Below, one piece after another: positions 1-7,204 of a stretch of 16,666 nt of DNA; within the stretch, counting starts at the first letter, position 1, and each line of letters begins with the position of its first letter. The notes under the pieces are model-generated. The model had not been told where the DNA came from and searched no databases. It saw only the letters and a program-made list of their open reading frames with translations. This stretch comes from Pavlovales sp. CCMP2436 (taxonomy: Eukaryota; Haptophyta; Pavlovophyceae; Pavlovales). The position numbers were made by a program, and so were the translations under genes. The stretch lies in the NCBI GenBank assembly GCA_026770615.1, contig MU631487.1, forward strand, positions 83,693 through 100,358, in the 5' to 3' direction.

Positions 1-220
1 CATGTGCGTGCCCGCTCTCCTCACCGCACATCATCTCACTTGTGCATGTGCGTGCCCGCTCTCCTCACCGCACATCATCTCACTTGTGCATGTGCATGTC
101 CGCTCTCCTTACCCCACATCATCTCACTTGTGCATGTGCGTGCCCGCTCTCCTCACCCCACTCTCGTACTTGTGCATGAGCGTGCCCGCTCTCCTCACCG
201 CACATCCGATCTCGCATTCC
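1..220. repeat. 44-bp tandem minisatellite, about five copies
   Basis: Units start at 1, 45, 89, 133 and 175. Each begins CATG(T/A)GC(G/A)TG followed by a (C/T)CCGCTCTCCT core. Units 1-3 are 44 bp with few substitutions, unit 4 is 42 bp, and unit 5 decays near 215. Open frames through it exist only because the unit lacks stops, and they give a low-complexity Cys/His/Ser/Leu repeat. It lies upstream of a terminal exon with a good splice acceptor, so it is probably intronic. Confidence 0.9.
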
Positions 221-382
221 TACGCGCACTGCCTGCTCTCACTGCCTGCTCCCACTGCCCACTCACGCTGCTTGCTCGCCGCACGCGCAGCTCATCCCCC
301 CTCCCCCTCCCCTTAAATAATAGTTTTTGTAACCCCCCCCCCTTGGCAGCTCACCCCCCCTCCCTTCTCCCCTCTTTGACAG
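221..382 (+). other. C/CT-rich probable intron 3' end with acceptor
   Basis: This is a pyrimidine-rich stretch with two long C runs (about 331-340 and 354-360). It ends in CTCTTTGACAG at 372-382. The strong polypyrimidine tract and terminal AG fit a 3' splice site feeding the exon at 383. No coding sequence is seen in it. Confidence 0.5.
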
Positions 383-721
383 CGGCTGTCCGAGGCGGAG
401 CTGCTACGCCTCTTCGCACCCGGACTGGGCCCGGACTCCTGCGCCGCCATCGTGGATGCGCTCGCCTCGCTCCGCCCCGCCGAGAGCGCAATCACCAGCA
501 CCGCCAACTTGTTGGGCGAGGGCGCCGATCGCTCGCCCGTCGCCTCGCTGGCGCTCTGCTCGCGGCTGCTGCGCGCGCTCTCGAGCATGGGGCGGCTGGA
601 GCTGGCGCTGGCCTTCCTCGACGCGAAGCAGACCGCCGCGCTGCACGCCGCCATCGGTCAGGCGAGGGCAGCCGGCGAGGACGTGGCGGCGCTCGGCGCG
701 CTCGCCAGCGTGCTCGGCTGA
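383..721 (+). CDS. Terminal exon of an unrecognised helical protein (partial)
   Basis: A 112-residue open frame runs from the acceptor AG at 381-382 to a TGA at 719-721. It begins RLSEAELLRLFAPGLGP and ends LGALASVLG. Composition is Ala/Leu/Glu/Arg-rich with amphipathic periodicity and nearly all G/C third positions, as in the other real exons here. Upstream exons must lie outside the window or beyond the minisatellite intron, so the true N-terminus and function are unknown. Other frames are also open because of high GC, but they give Arg/Pro/Ala-biased products. An in-frame ATG at 452 exists, but the conserved-looking sequence starts before it, so I treat 383 as an exon edge. I recognise no domain. 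Confidence 0.5.
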   Translation, partial: RLSEAELLRLFAPGLGPDSCAAIVDALASLRPAESAITSTANLLGEGADRSPVASLALCSRLLRALSSMGRLELALAFLDAKQTAALHAAIGQARAAGEDVAALGALASVLG

Positions 722-1199
722 CGCGCCGCCGTTCCGCTCTTGGGCCGCAGGTGAGACCGAGGCGTGCTAGCTCGTGGGTTCGGATTTGCGGCATAGAAAT
801 CTAGGCCGTCTGTCTGCCACGGTCGAGGAAGCGGCCAGCTCGGGCTCTGCACGTCTGAGGACTCTGAGCTGCCTCGCTCAAGGTTAGTTTACGTTATATA
901 GTGTAATTTCTTGGTCGGTTGGCTAAAGCAGGCTGTACGAAAGTTCGAATATATTAAACTATCAATTTATCGCGGCATATATAAATACGGGTCGACGTAG
1001 TTATATTATTTTGAATAGTTCATGATGAGTAAGTAAAGCAATCGAACTAACACTAAGTTAGCTCTTCAACATCGTCATCGAGTAGTTATACTACTTATAG
1101 TAGGTCCAACTCACCGCAACTGGCCTGACTGAGCCTATTAGAATACGCTTCGTCAACGGCCGGAACTGCGCAACGGCCGCATTTGTACTTAAGTTACTG
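722..1199. other. Intergenic, AT-rich, no gene seen
   Basis: After the stop at 721 the GC content falls, with TATATA-type runs around 895-1020. All frames are closed by frequent stops. No RNA gene or repeat is recognised. Confidence 0.6.
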
Positions 1200-1319
1200 G
1201 TCGTGGCGCGAACGGCCTCGTATCCAGACGGGCACCTCGTCTTCGCGACCACAGCTGGCCAGGTCTACTCATGGGGCAGCACCGCATTCGGCCAGCTCGG
1301 CCTCGAACCATTTCTTTGA
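1200..1319 (+). pseudogene. RCC1-repeat fragment
   Basis: Frame 1200-1316 reads about 39 codons ending in TGA at 1317-1319. It contains GQVYSWGSTAFGQLGLEP at 1257-1310. The pattern G-x-V-x-x-WG-x-x-x-x-GQLGLG is the hallmark of an RCC1 beta-propeller blade. Upstream PDGHLVFATTAGQ also matches the strand that normally precedes it. Only one blade of the usual seven is present; there is no start codon, no clear splice sites and a stop straight after. It is either a decayed fragment or an isolated exon of a damaged gene. Confidence is good for RCC1 ancestry and low for any function. Confidence 0.6.
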
Positions 1320-1517
1320 TCAAACACGTTTCGTAGCGCAGGCCGCCTAACCGAAACACACTCCTGCCGAAAGCAGCGCCCGCGTACGGCGCATGCTCCC
1401 TCGGTCCACGCAGCTGCCGGTGCCCGCGTTGGATGAACTGCCTCGAGGCAGATCACAGCTCCTCTGCCGCGGCGAGCACTCCCGCCGGGCGCGGCAAGAC
1501 GCCAGCCCGAGACGCCA

Positions 1518-1539
1518 GCCCGCCCGCAAGCGGGCGGGC
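1518..1539. repeat. Perfect GC hairpin just past the TMEM216-like stop
   Basis: GCCCGCCCGC at 1518-1527 and GCGGGCGGGC at 1530-1539 are exact reverse complements separated by AA. The hairpin starts 8 nt beyond the stop of the minus-strand gene at 1547, so it would fold in that gene's 3' UTR. A short direct repeat (GACGCCAGCCCG, twice) adjoins it. A role in 3'-end formation or mRNA stability is only an inference. Confidence 0.6.
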
Positions 1540-1546
1540 CCCGCGG

Positions 1547-1972
1547 CTAAGCTCTTCTGTGCGCCTGCCAGAAGACAAGCGCGGTGATGCACGAGAGCAG
1601 GAACTCGAAGGCGAGGAAGACGATGGCGATGATGTTGAGTACCTGGTCGACGCGCAGTACGAACACCTGGTAACCCAGGAAGTAGATGTATGCGCCGAAG
1701 AGCGGCAGCGAGAGCACCACGTTCCATACGATGGGCGTCACGGTCTCAGTCTTGTTACCGCGACTTGCGAGCAGCAGGCGGCACGGCTCGATGGCCGCGA
1801 TGCACAGGATGCCGAAGATCTCGAGACCGAGCACGTCGTTTGGGTACGGCAGACGCGTGCCCTTGAAAATGTACACGAGCAGCACGATCACAACATAGAT
1901 CACGTCGAACCAGCCGTGAAAGTAGAGCAGCACCTGCAGCGGCAGCGAGCTCAGCATCGGCTGCGGGGCCAT
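1547..1972 (-). CDS. TMEM216/Transmemb_17-family ciliary transition-zone membrane protein
   Basis: A 141-residue intronless protein starting MAPQPMLSSLPLQVLLYF. It has four hydrophobic segments at about residues 12-35, 47-66, 79-97 and 104-134. Family landmarks visible are FHGWFD in the first segment, KGTRLPYP before the second, E-P-C-R-LLLASRGNK after it, and YQVFVLRVDQVLN before the last. This order matches the Transmemb_17 family (TMEM216, TMEM17, TMEM80), proteins of about 140-200 residues. They work with the B9/MKS complex to gate membrane traffic at the base of the cilium. The start is chosen because the hydrophobic core follows directly and a TTTAAA motif lies about 80 bp upstream. It implies a flagellate stage. 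TMEM216 is the closest match by eye, but paralogue assignment is uncertain. Confidence 0.85.
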   Translation of the reverse strand: MAPQPMLSSLPLQVLLYFHGWFDVIYVVIVLLVYIFKGTRLPYPNDVLGLEIFGILCIAAIEPCRLLLASRGNKTETVTPIVWNVVLSLPLFGAYIYFLGYQVFVLRVDQVLNIIAIVFLAFEFLLSCITALVFWQAHRRA

Positions 1973-2048
1973 CCTCCTCTACGGGGAGACGGAGAGCTCG
2001 GCGGGCGGCTCGTCTCGTTGGGCGGCTGGGCCAACGGTTTGGGGCCAC

Positions 2049-2056
2049 TTTTAAAT
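2049..2056 (-). promoter_or_regulatory. TTTAAA core-promoter candidate for the TMEM216-like gene
   Basis: ATTTAAAA on the minus strand, about 78 bp upstream of the ATG at 1972. It is shared with other starts in the window (2345, 9655, 14162). Its role is inferred from recurrence and position only. Confidence 0.35.
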
Positions 2057-2059
2057 CTT

Positions 2060-2344
2060 CCGGGCAGTTTTTAACTTTTTGGAAGGACCGTCGAAAGGGC
2101 CGGGCCCATGACCGGAACTCTGGCGGGCCCTCACGCGGTACATTTGCGCAGCGTGTGCGGCGAGGCTGCCGCGCGGATATTAACACGGTGCCTGAATTTT
2201 CAAATACTTAAAATAAAATGGCGCATTTCTCGTGGTCGCATACTATCATCTAATCGATCGTATCAGATCCTTACATACTCACGGGCGCAGCCCAATTGAC
2301 ATGCCCTTGCAGGCACGCGCTCAAGCATCCCAACTGCGAGAGCA
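2060..2344. other. Divergent intergenic region, no gene seen
   Basis: This separates the minus-strand TMEM216-like gene from the plus-strand prolyl hydroxylase, so it must hold both promoters. It is mixed in composition, with AT-rich stretches at 2195-2275. No convincing ORF or RNA is present. Confidence 0.5.
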
Positions 2345-2351
2345 TTTAAAA
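2345..2351 (+). promoter_or_regulatory. TTTAAAA core-promoter candidate for the prolyl hydroxylase gene
   Basis: TTTAAAA lies about 105 bp before the proposed ATG at 2456, matching the motif and spacing upstream of other minus- and plus-strand starts. This is inferred, not demonstrated. Confidence 0.35.
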
Positions 2352-2455
2352 TTTCAGTTTTTGCATGTCAGGCGTGATGACGCGCGCGGGTTTGGGGGTC
2401 TGGACAGGCATGTTGACACTTTTAACGCTCGCGTGCGAGCTGATCCCCAACGCAG

Positions 2456-3521
2456 ATGACACCCCCGAGAGTGTGCTCGCTGCTCGCGCACGCCTGCTGC
2501 CTCGGTCTGGTTGTCACGATGCGTACCCCTACGGCAACGCTGCTCGCGCTGAGCGCCGCCGAGGTACACAGGCAGCAGCGGCCGGTCAGCGCGTCAGTCA
2601 GAGAGCCGTCAACTGTCATGTGTCTGACCAGCCTTAGCGGTGGGGACGGTATCCGTGTGCTCTGCAAAGGTCCCTTGATCAGAGTGTTTCTCAACACTTG
2701 GGTCCGGTGGAGACCTGTCAGTGGACGGACGTATTTCTAGATATTTACGCACACACACACGCACGCACGCACGCACCCACACACACACACACAGGCGTCC
2801 ACACACACACACACAGGTGCGCGCACTTGGCGACGGCGAAGTCGTTGTCCGTGACGGCGTGCTCGGTCCAGAGTTTGTGCGCGGCTGCGCCGCGGCGGTC
2901 CGCGGGCTGGACGGGTCGGTCTTTGCGCCGTTTGGGACCGGCCGGCGAGACGAGCCCGGCCCATCGGTATCGGAGCGGCTGCGCGGTGACCACTGCGCCT
3001 GGTTTGACGAGCGGGGGGCACTCGACAGCGGCCCGTCTGGATGGCAGCAATCGGGCGATCAGATTGCCCGATTGCAGCCTCGATTGCCCGAGCTGGCCGA
3101 GCTTTTCGCGAACTTTGACGCAATCCGGCTCGAGCTCAACGAAGCGTGCTTCCTGTCCCTCAATTCTTTGGACTGTCAGCTCGCCCGCTACCCTGCGGAT
3201 GGCGTCAGCGGCTACCCAAGGCACGTCGACGCACTGCGCACGCGCGGCAGCGTCGCGGAATCTGGCTCTCGGCGGCGTGTCATCACGTGCATCGTCTACC
3301 TAAACGAAGGCTGGGCGGTGGAGCATGGAGGCGAGCTCAGAATCTGGGGCGCCGCCGACATGGCGGGAACCATCGTCGACGGGGTCGGGGTGATGGCACC
3401 TCCGAGGTGCGATATCGTCCCTGCGCTTGGCCGCCTCGTCCTGTTCAGCAGCGTAGCGGTCCCGCACGCAGTCCTCCCGTCTTGCGCGCAGCGCCACGCG
3501 GCGACGGCGTGGTTCTGCTAG
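2456..3521 (+). CDS. EGLN/PHD-type prolyl 4-hydroxylase (2OG-Fe(II) oxygenase)
   Basis: Proposed join of exon 1 (2456-2563, 36 codons) and exon 2 (2817-3521) gives 270 residues. The intron is phase 0, GAG|GTACAC...CACACAG|GTG. Exon 2 carries the double-stranded beta-helix core. The iron ligands are H172 and D174 in GYPRHVD, then H253 in PHAVLPS. R262 in QRHAATAWF should bind 2-oxoglutarate. RVITCIVYLNEGW and HGGELRIW are characteristic of EGLN/PHD enzymes rather than collagen P4Hs. Known members hydroxylate a proline in HIF-alpha or, in protists, Skp1, coupling O2 to proteolysis. The substrate here is unknown. Exon 1 has two hydrophobic patches and could be a targeting signal. It was chosen because exon 2 lacks an early ATG and only this frame joins in phase. 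Exon 2 is secure; exon 1 is moderate. Confidence 0.8.
2564..2816 (+). mobile_element. Intron formed by a dispersed repeat (element copy 1, introner-like)
   Basis: This 253-nt segment from GTACAC to CACACAG is the predicted intron of the prolyl hydroxylase. From about 2585 it is homologous to 10019-10207 (reverse strand), including an identical 23-nt block (2640-2662 against 10120-10142). It also shares GGACGGACGT and the CTAGA-A-T-(T)TA-(CA)n tail. A weaker copy is at about 7575-7705. A hairpin (AGTGTT 2683-2688, AACACT 2693-2698, loop TCTC) is kept in position. The (CA)n run at 2750-2815 serves as the tract before the acceptor. No ORF is present. Homology is seen directly; that the insertion created the intron is inference. 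Confidence 0.6.
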
Positions 3522-4260
3522 GAGCCCTGAAGATGCGTGGTTTGTACCAGCGTGTCCTAAAGCTATATTTCTAGCTGATCCGGCTGGAACTAGTGAAGTT
3601 ATAAAAGGATGGCCATATGGCATCTGACACTGGGCAAGGCCAAGGGCGGGTGTAAGGGATGACAACGTTTCCTTTATATTTTAACCGTTTACAAATGTCT
3701 GAATGCAAAATCAAGCACTGGCGAGTGATGCCGATATCCTATAATTCAGTGTGAAAGTGCCCCTCGCGCCTTGGACCGCAGTCAAAGAAGAGAGGGCCGC
3801 AGGGCAGACTACGGCTGGATGCCCCGGTGCACAACTCAGTGGCGCGCAACACTCTGAGCGGGCTCGCGCCTCTTTACCCGTCTTGTTCGCAAAGGAAGTG
3901 AGGCTGAACGAACGTCCCAAAAGGGCGTCCTAAGCGCACTTCGCGCTAGCAGGGCATGCACCTCTCGGCGGTTGCGCGGGAGATTGGGCCGTGGCTGAAT
4001 TTATTTATTTTTCTAGTTTTAGCAGCTTATCTATTAACTATACAAATAATTATTACAGTGTTTCTTTGTATACTCTACTAGTAATAAAAGTTGTAATAAG
4101 AAGTGGGTTGTAGCAGTGTGCGACAGGTCTGCCAGAAGACTCGAGTTCAATCATAGACTAGATCGTGCAAACATAGACAGAGAGAAGCGGTGAGGAAGAT
4201 TGAATCGTGTACACGCCACGATCCCCCCCCCCTTACACCCACACCCTGATGCATCAGCAC
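3522..4260. other. Intergenic, no gene seen
   Basis: Downstream of the hydroxylase stop. It contains ATAAAAGG at 3601-3608, a moderately GC-rich patch at 3750-3960 that is open on both strands without recognisable protein, and an AT-rich block at 3995-4110. A C9 run is at about 4225. Nothing functional is recognised. Confidence 0.5.
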
Positions 4261-4956
4261 TCACACCCTTAGGTGTGAGTGTGTGCGCCCTGGCCCCCAC
4301 GGCCGCCTCGGCCGCCCCCGTGGCCACCGTGGCCCTGCCGTGGCGGCCCAGGAAGCAGCATCGTCGTCGTAGCACCTCAGAGGTAGCCTTGAGAAGCGTC
4401 TCCGCGTGCGGCCCATCACCGCACGCAGCAGCGCCCACCGCAGCACGCGACGCACATCCAATTGAAGACCCGAGCAAGACGGGTGGTCGAAAGGTGCCAG
4501 GACTATACGGGTCAAAATCCGAATTAGTGGCCAGTTCGGGGGGGAATTACGCAAAATTATGAAATGTCCGGTGAAAATTCTCCGGGGCATCTCACAAACC
4601 GGAGGCTTTAATGAAAAGTTAGTTGCAGAGTCGTGAATGGGGTGGCGCCCCATTAACGAATATGTCATTAACTCCGCTGTACCTCTTCGGAACAATGACT
4701 TCCATGTACCGCTGTCGTCCTCGTCCCAGCCGCCCACTTTCGACTACCACCACAGCTTGCCGTCTCCTTCTCTCGAGCTGCTGCGGCTACCGCTTAACCA
4801 TCCCCATCACCACCACCCTCACACCCCCACTCTCACCTCACCTCACTCCTCTCTCCCTCTCTCTCTCTCCCTCCGTATTAGTTTCGTCGGTCTTTATTTC
4901 CTGCTTATTATCCTTGGGTCAGACTTTCATCTGTTGCTTCAAGGTATGTCTTGCCT
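4261..4956. other. Degenerate sequence with low-complexity tracts
   Basis: 4290-4350 is a GGCC-rich imperfect repeat. 4490-4640 is lower in GC, with repeated CCGG-containing motifs. 4735-4890 is a (C/T/A)-rich tract ending in a CTCTCC microsatellite. A minus-strand frame is open across about 4261-4737 but reads unlike a folded protein, and plus frames give Pro/Ser/His low complexity. It may be flanking debris of the minus-strand relic at 4957-5466. Confidence 0.45.
4636..4654. repeat. Perfect 7-bp hairpin
   Basis: AATGGGG (4636-4642) pairs with CCCCATT (4648-4654) around a TGGCG loop. It is isolated with no gene context, and its function is unknown. Confidence 0.5.
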
Positions 4957-5466
4957 TCATCGATGGAGATTATGCATATCTTCCTTCCTCCGTTGCGCGA
5001 CTCCGTGATAAGCTCTGGTAAGGATACTACGGTAGCTCCAGGCCGGGCTGTTCATACCATTTGCGCGGTACGGTGAAAGGCCGTCCAGTGTTTCAGCACG
5101 GTAGACAGCGATGAAGTTATGGACTTGCTCCTGCTCCAATCTCTTGATCAGCACCACATCATTGCCTACGTATGTGGCGATGCTGCGGAGCATGTTATCT
5201 TTCATCCATGCAGCCTGATTTGGCCCGTAGTGTGGTGGCCCGTACTTTACTTGCGCTTCGATTGGCCAAACGTTACTGATTAGCCTGTTGTCGAGGTTGT
5301 TGCCCATAGGGTCAACTATATTCTCCGGTCTGCGTAGATTCAACTCCTCTCGGATGTGCTGCGGGAGGCTGCGGGTATGCGTGATATCGAATTTGGTAGT
5401 GCTATGGCTGCCTCCCAGCTGACCGTCCTCCCTGCGCTTCTTTGCGAAGCGCAGTGTCGGCAGTTT
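4957..5466 (-). pseudogene. Unrecognised minus-strand ORF, probable relic
   Basis: The frame is open for about 169 codons between TGA at 5467-5469 and the stop at 4957-4959. There is no ATG before about 5307 (MGNNLDNRL), so the start is missing or lies across a frame break. The product is mixed in composition and protein-like. Segments include KFDITHTRSLPQHIREEL, VKYGPPHYGPNQAAWMKDN and NDVVLIKRLEQEQVHNFIA. GC is near 50 percent, clearly lower than the certain exons, which suggests a different origin. Just upstream on the same strand, other frames are also protein-like (GKKSTGSSQNREANRLATW around 5510-5570), consistent with one or more frameshifts in a longer gene reaching about 5800. I recognise no family. 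A decayed transposon or transferred gene is possible. Confidence 0.4.
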
Positions 5467-5838
5467 TCATCACCCAACTAGTAAGCTTGCTGGGGTTAGG
5501 TTTACACTTGCCAGTAGCGTTCCCAGGTTGCCAGCCGGTTCGCTTCTCTGTTCTGCGAGGAACCCGTCGACTTCTTCCCCTGTACTTTTGGTGCTCTCAC
5601 TGCTCTGCTAGCCTTTCTTCCTGCTACCCGTAGGCCGGATTTGAGTGGCGAGGAGTTAGTCCTTAGCTGTTATAATACTTGGCGCATCGAAATGTTTGGC
5701 TTCCGCTCAGCAAGGGCCAACCGGCCAAATGCGCATGCCGCATTATCTGGATTTGGAACCGATCGCAGCACGGCGAACGCGGACATTGCGCTCCGCGTAT
5801 GTCTGTTGTGATACCTCTGCGGTACGTGCTGTGTTACG
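5467..5838. other. Possible frameshifted upstream part of the relic at 4957-5466
   Basis: Minus-strand frames here carry protein-like sequence broken by stops, for example a run starting MSAFAVLRSVPNPDNAACAF near 5795 that ends in TAA at about 5675. The plus strand is also open in places (5517-5810). No frame is decisive. Composition matches the relic rather than the GC-rich genes. Confidence 0.3.
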
Positions 5839-5854
5839 CTCATTCTATTGACAC
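5839..5854. repeat. Left 16-bp direct repeat (target-site duplication candidate)
   Basis: CTCATTCTATTGACAC, repeated exactly at 6005-6020 on either side of a 150-bp segment that recurs elsewhere in the window. Confidence 0.75.
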
Positions 5855-6004
5855 GGACTCGCGCCTGAAGGTGCTAAGCCCGACCCATACCCCCCGCAGC
5901 CCCTGCATCCTAGCGTGACCCAAGCTTGCTGCTGGGGCCGCCAGGACTGCTTTGCCGCCGGTGCAGAGTCCTCCACCGCCCGACCAGGCGTAGGGAGGCC
6001 CCGA
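5855..6004. mobile_element. Short dispersed element, second family, copy 1 (150 bp)
   Basis: It starts GGACTCGCGCC exactly after the left 16-bp direct repeat and ends just before the right one. The first 130 bp or so match 9751-9915, from GGACT(C/T)GCGCC through CTGAAGG(T/C)GCTAAGCCC and CCAGGACTGCTTTGCC to CCGCCCGACCAGG. A 15-bp indel and a few substitutions separate the copies. It has no ORF, no terminal inverted repeats and no poly-A tail. A 16-bp variable-type duplication fits retrotransposition of a SINE-like RNA. I could not identify convincing Pol III A and B boxes. Confidence 0.65.
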
Positions 6005-6020
6005 CTCATTCTATTGACAC
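6005..6020. repeat. Right 16-bp direct repeat (target-site duplication candidate)
   Basis: An exact copy of 5839-5854. Confidence 0.75.
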
Positions 6021-6486
6021 CCACCCGTCTCTACGTGATACCGACTTCGAGCCTTTACTGTAATGTCGTTGACCTTGCGTCAGATCACGTATGAGTTGTA
6101 TCAATGTTGCAGAGCGTCATCTCAAATGCCAGCGGGCGTAGTGGCCAGCTGCAGCTGTAAACCAACGGTTAAGAGCTGTAAACCGAAGAAGGCTGGGCGA
6201 GATGGGATGTCGCGCTGAAGAGGGCATCGGTCGGCGCGATGCGATATCGGAAGGCAGGTGGATGGCCGCGGCTCGGCACCGGCTCACGGAGGTTGGCGCG
6301 GGAGCAGATTGGCTCGACCATGGTCGAGCTGCTGGCCGCTCGACGGTAGTGGTTGCGCCTTCGGCCTTTGCACAACAAGAGACAAAGTGGAAGGCGAGAG
6401 GGCGAGCTGGACGTGGTGCAGAGAGCAGGCTGAGATGCAGAGAAGAGGGCGCCCGTCGTGCGGCGAGCTCGCTCAGGTCGGAACAC
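6021..6486. other. 3' flank of the small minus-strand gene, no gene seen
   Basis: GC-rich from 6190 onward, so several frames stay open on both strands, but the products are Arg/Ser/Ala-biased and recognisable in none. It probably includes the 3' UTR of the gene ending at 6487. Confidence 0.5.
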
Positions 6487-6812
6487 CTAGTGTATCTTGT
6501 CGACTGTTCCACCGAACTCTGCGAAGGCCTTGTCGTACAGCTCCTTGGCGGTGGTCCGCAGCTTCTCGGCGGTGAGGAAGTGCTCATCCGTCTCGTCGGA
6601 GCGCGCAGGACGGCGGGCGTCGTGCCAGGTCGCTTCGGTCAAGAGCTTCTCGTACTTCTTCGCATCCTTCTTGGAAAGCTTGAACTCCTCCTGTGAGCCG
6701 AGGACGTGCGCGTGAGGGCGCGTGCGGCGAAGACGTGCGCGCGCGCGGAGGAGGCGCATGAGGGCGCAGGGCGCGGCGCGGCGCGCACAATCTGCTGCTT
6801 GGCCTTCCCCAT
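6487..6812 (-). CDS. Small 75-residue unknown protein, two exons
   Basis: Exon 1 is 6812-6789 (MGKAKQQI) and exon 2 is 6690-6487 (67 residues and TAG). The 98-nt intron (6788-6691) is phase 0, ATT|GTGCGC...CTCACAG|GAG. The spliced protein is charged and helical: EEFKLSKKDAKKYEKLL, then TWHDARRPARSDE, then EKLRTTAKELYDKAFAEFGG, ending VDKIH. It looks like a soluble helical protein with two amphipathic helices joined by an Arg-rich linker. The unspliced frame would need an Arg-rich start inside the intron and is less natural. No TTTAAA motif is seen upstream. I do not recognise the family, so its function is unknown. It sits in the same orientation as the unknown gene at 8807-9550. Confidence 0.65.
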
Positions 6813-6892
6813 GGGTTCGGGGGTGGGAAGGTTTTCTTGAGATCGGCTTTGGACGGACGGAAGGAACAGCAATCTAATAATTTCAAATTAGA

Positions 6893-7157
6893 TTTCGTCC
6901 AAGGGTGTGCCGAAAACTTTCAACATAACTCATCTATGACAACAAACAAGATGAGTTTGGCGGTTCGTTCCAAGGAAAGTGCCGAAAGCGAATCAGGGCC
7001 CAAGAATTATGACGGTTAGCGCGCCACTCGCCGTCGACCAGTCGGGCGGGATTTCGTCTACCGAAACTAAAAGTATAATAACTAATCTAATTAATTTCTT
7101 ATTAATTTCACAGGTGCTTTTAGGCGGTTCGTCCAAGAGAGGTGCCGACAACTTCCG
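6893..7157. repeat. Three dispersed copies of a TTCGTCCAAG...GTGCCGA motif
   Basis: Copies lie near 6893 (TTCGTCCAAGGGTGTGCCGA), 6964 (TTCGTTCCAAGGAAAGTGCC) and 7128 (TTCGTCCAAGAGAGGTGCCG). A related GGACCAAGGGAG occurs at 7184. Spacing is irregular, about 70 and 165 bp. They lie in an AT-rich spacer with no ORF. Possibly decayed tandem or mobile sequence. Confidence 0.5.
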
Positions 7158-7204
7158 TTGGTCTTTTTAAACGTCACTTCGGACCAAGGGAGTACAGCGC
7201 TGCC

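Noticed and set aside
2..316. Long open frames through the 44-bp minisatellite
   Set aside because: The openness comes from the repeat unit lacking stops; the product is a low-complexity repeat without domain, start or splice context.
2365..2637. Alternative first exon frame for the prolyl hydroxylase
   Set aside because: Its phase at the GAG|GTACAC donor does not match the phase-0 acceptor at 2817; only the 2456 frame does.
2640..2700. snRNA (U4-like) or tRNA identity for the dispersed element
   Set aside because: A passing resemblance to GCAGTGGCAGTAT-type sequence was noted, but no full snRNA motifs, A/B boxes or cloverleaf could be drawn.
6117..6480. Several overlapping ORFs 3' of the small gene
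   Set aside because: Compositionally biased shadows of high GC with no recognisable protein features.
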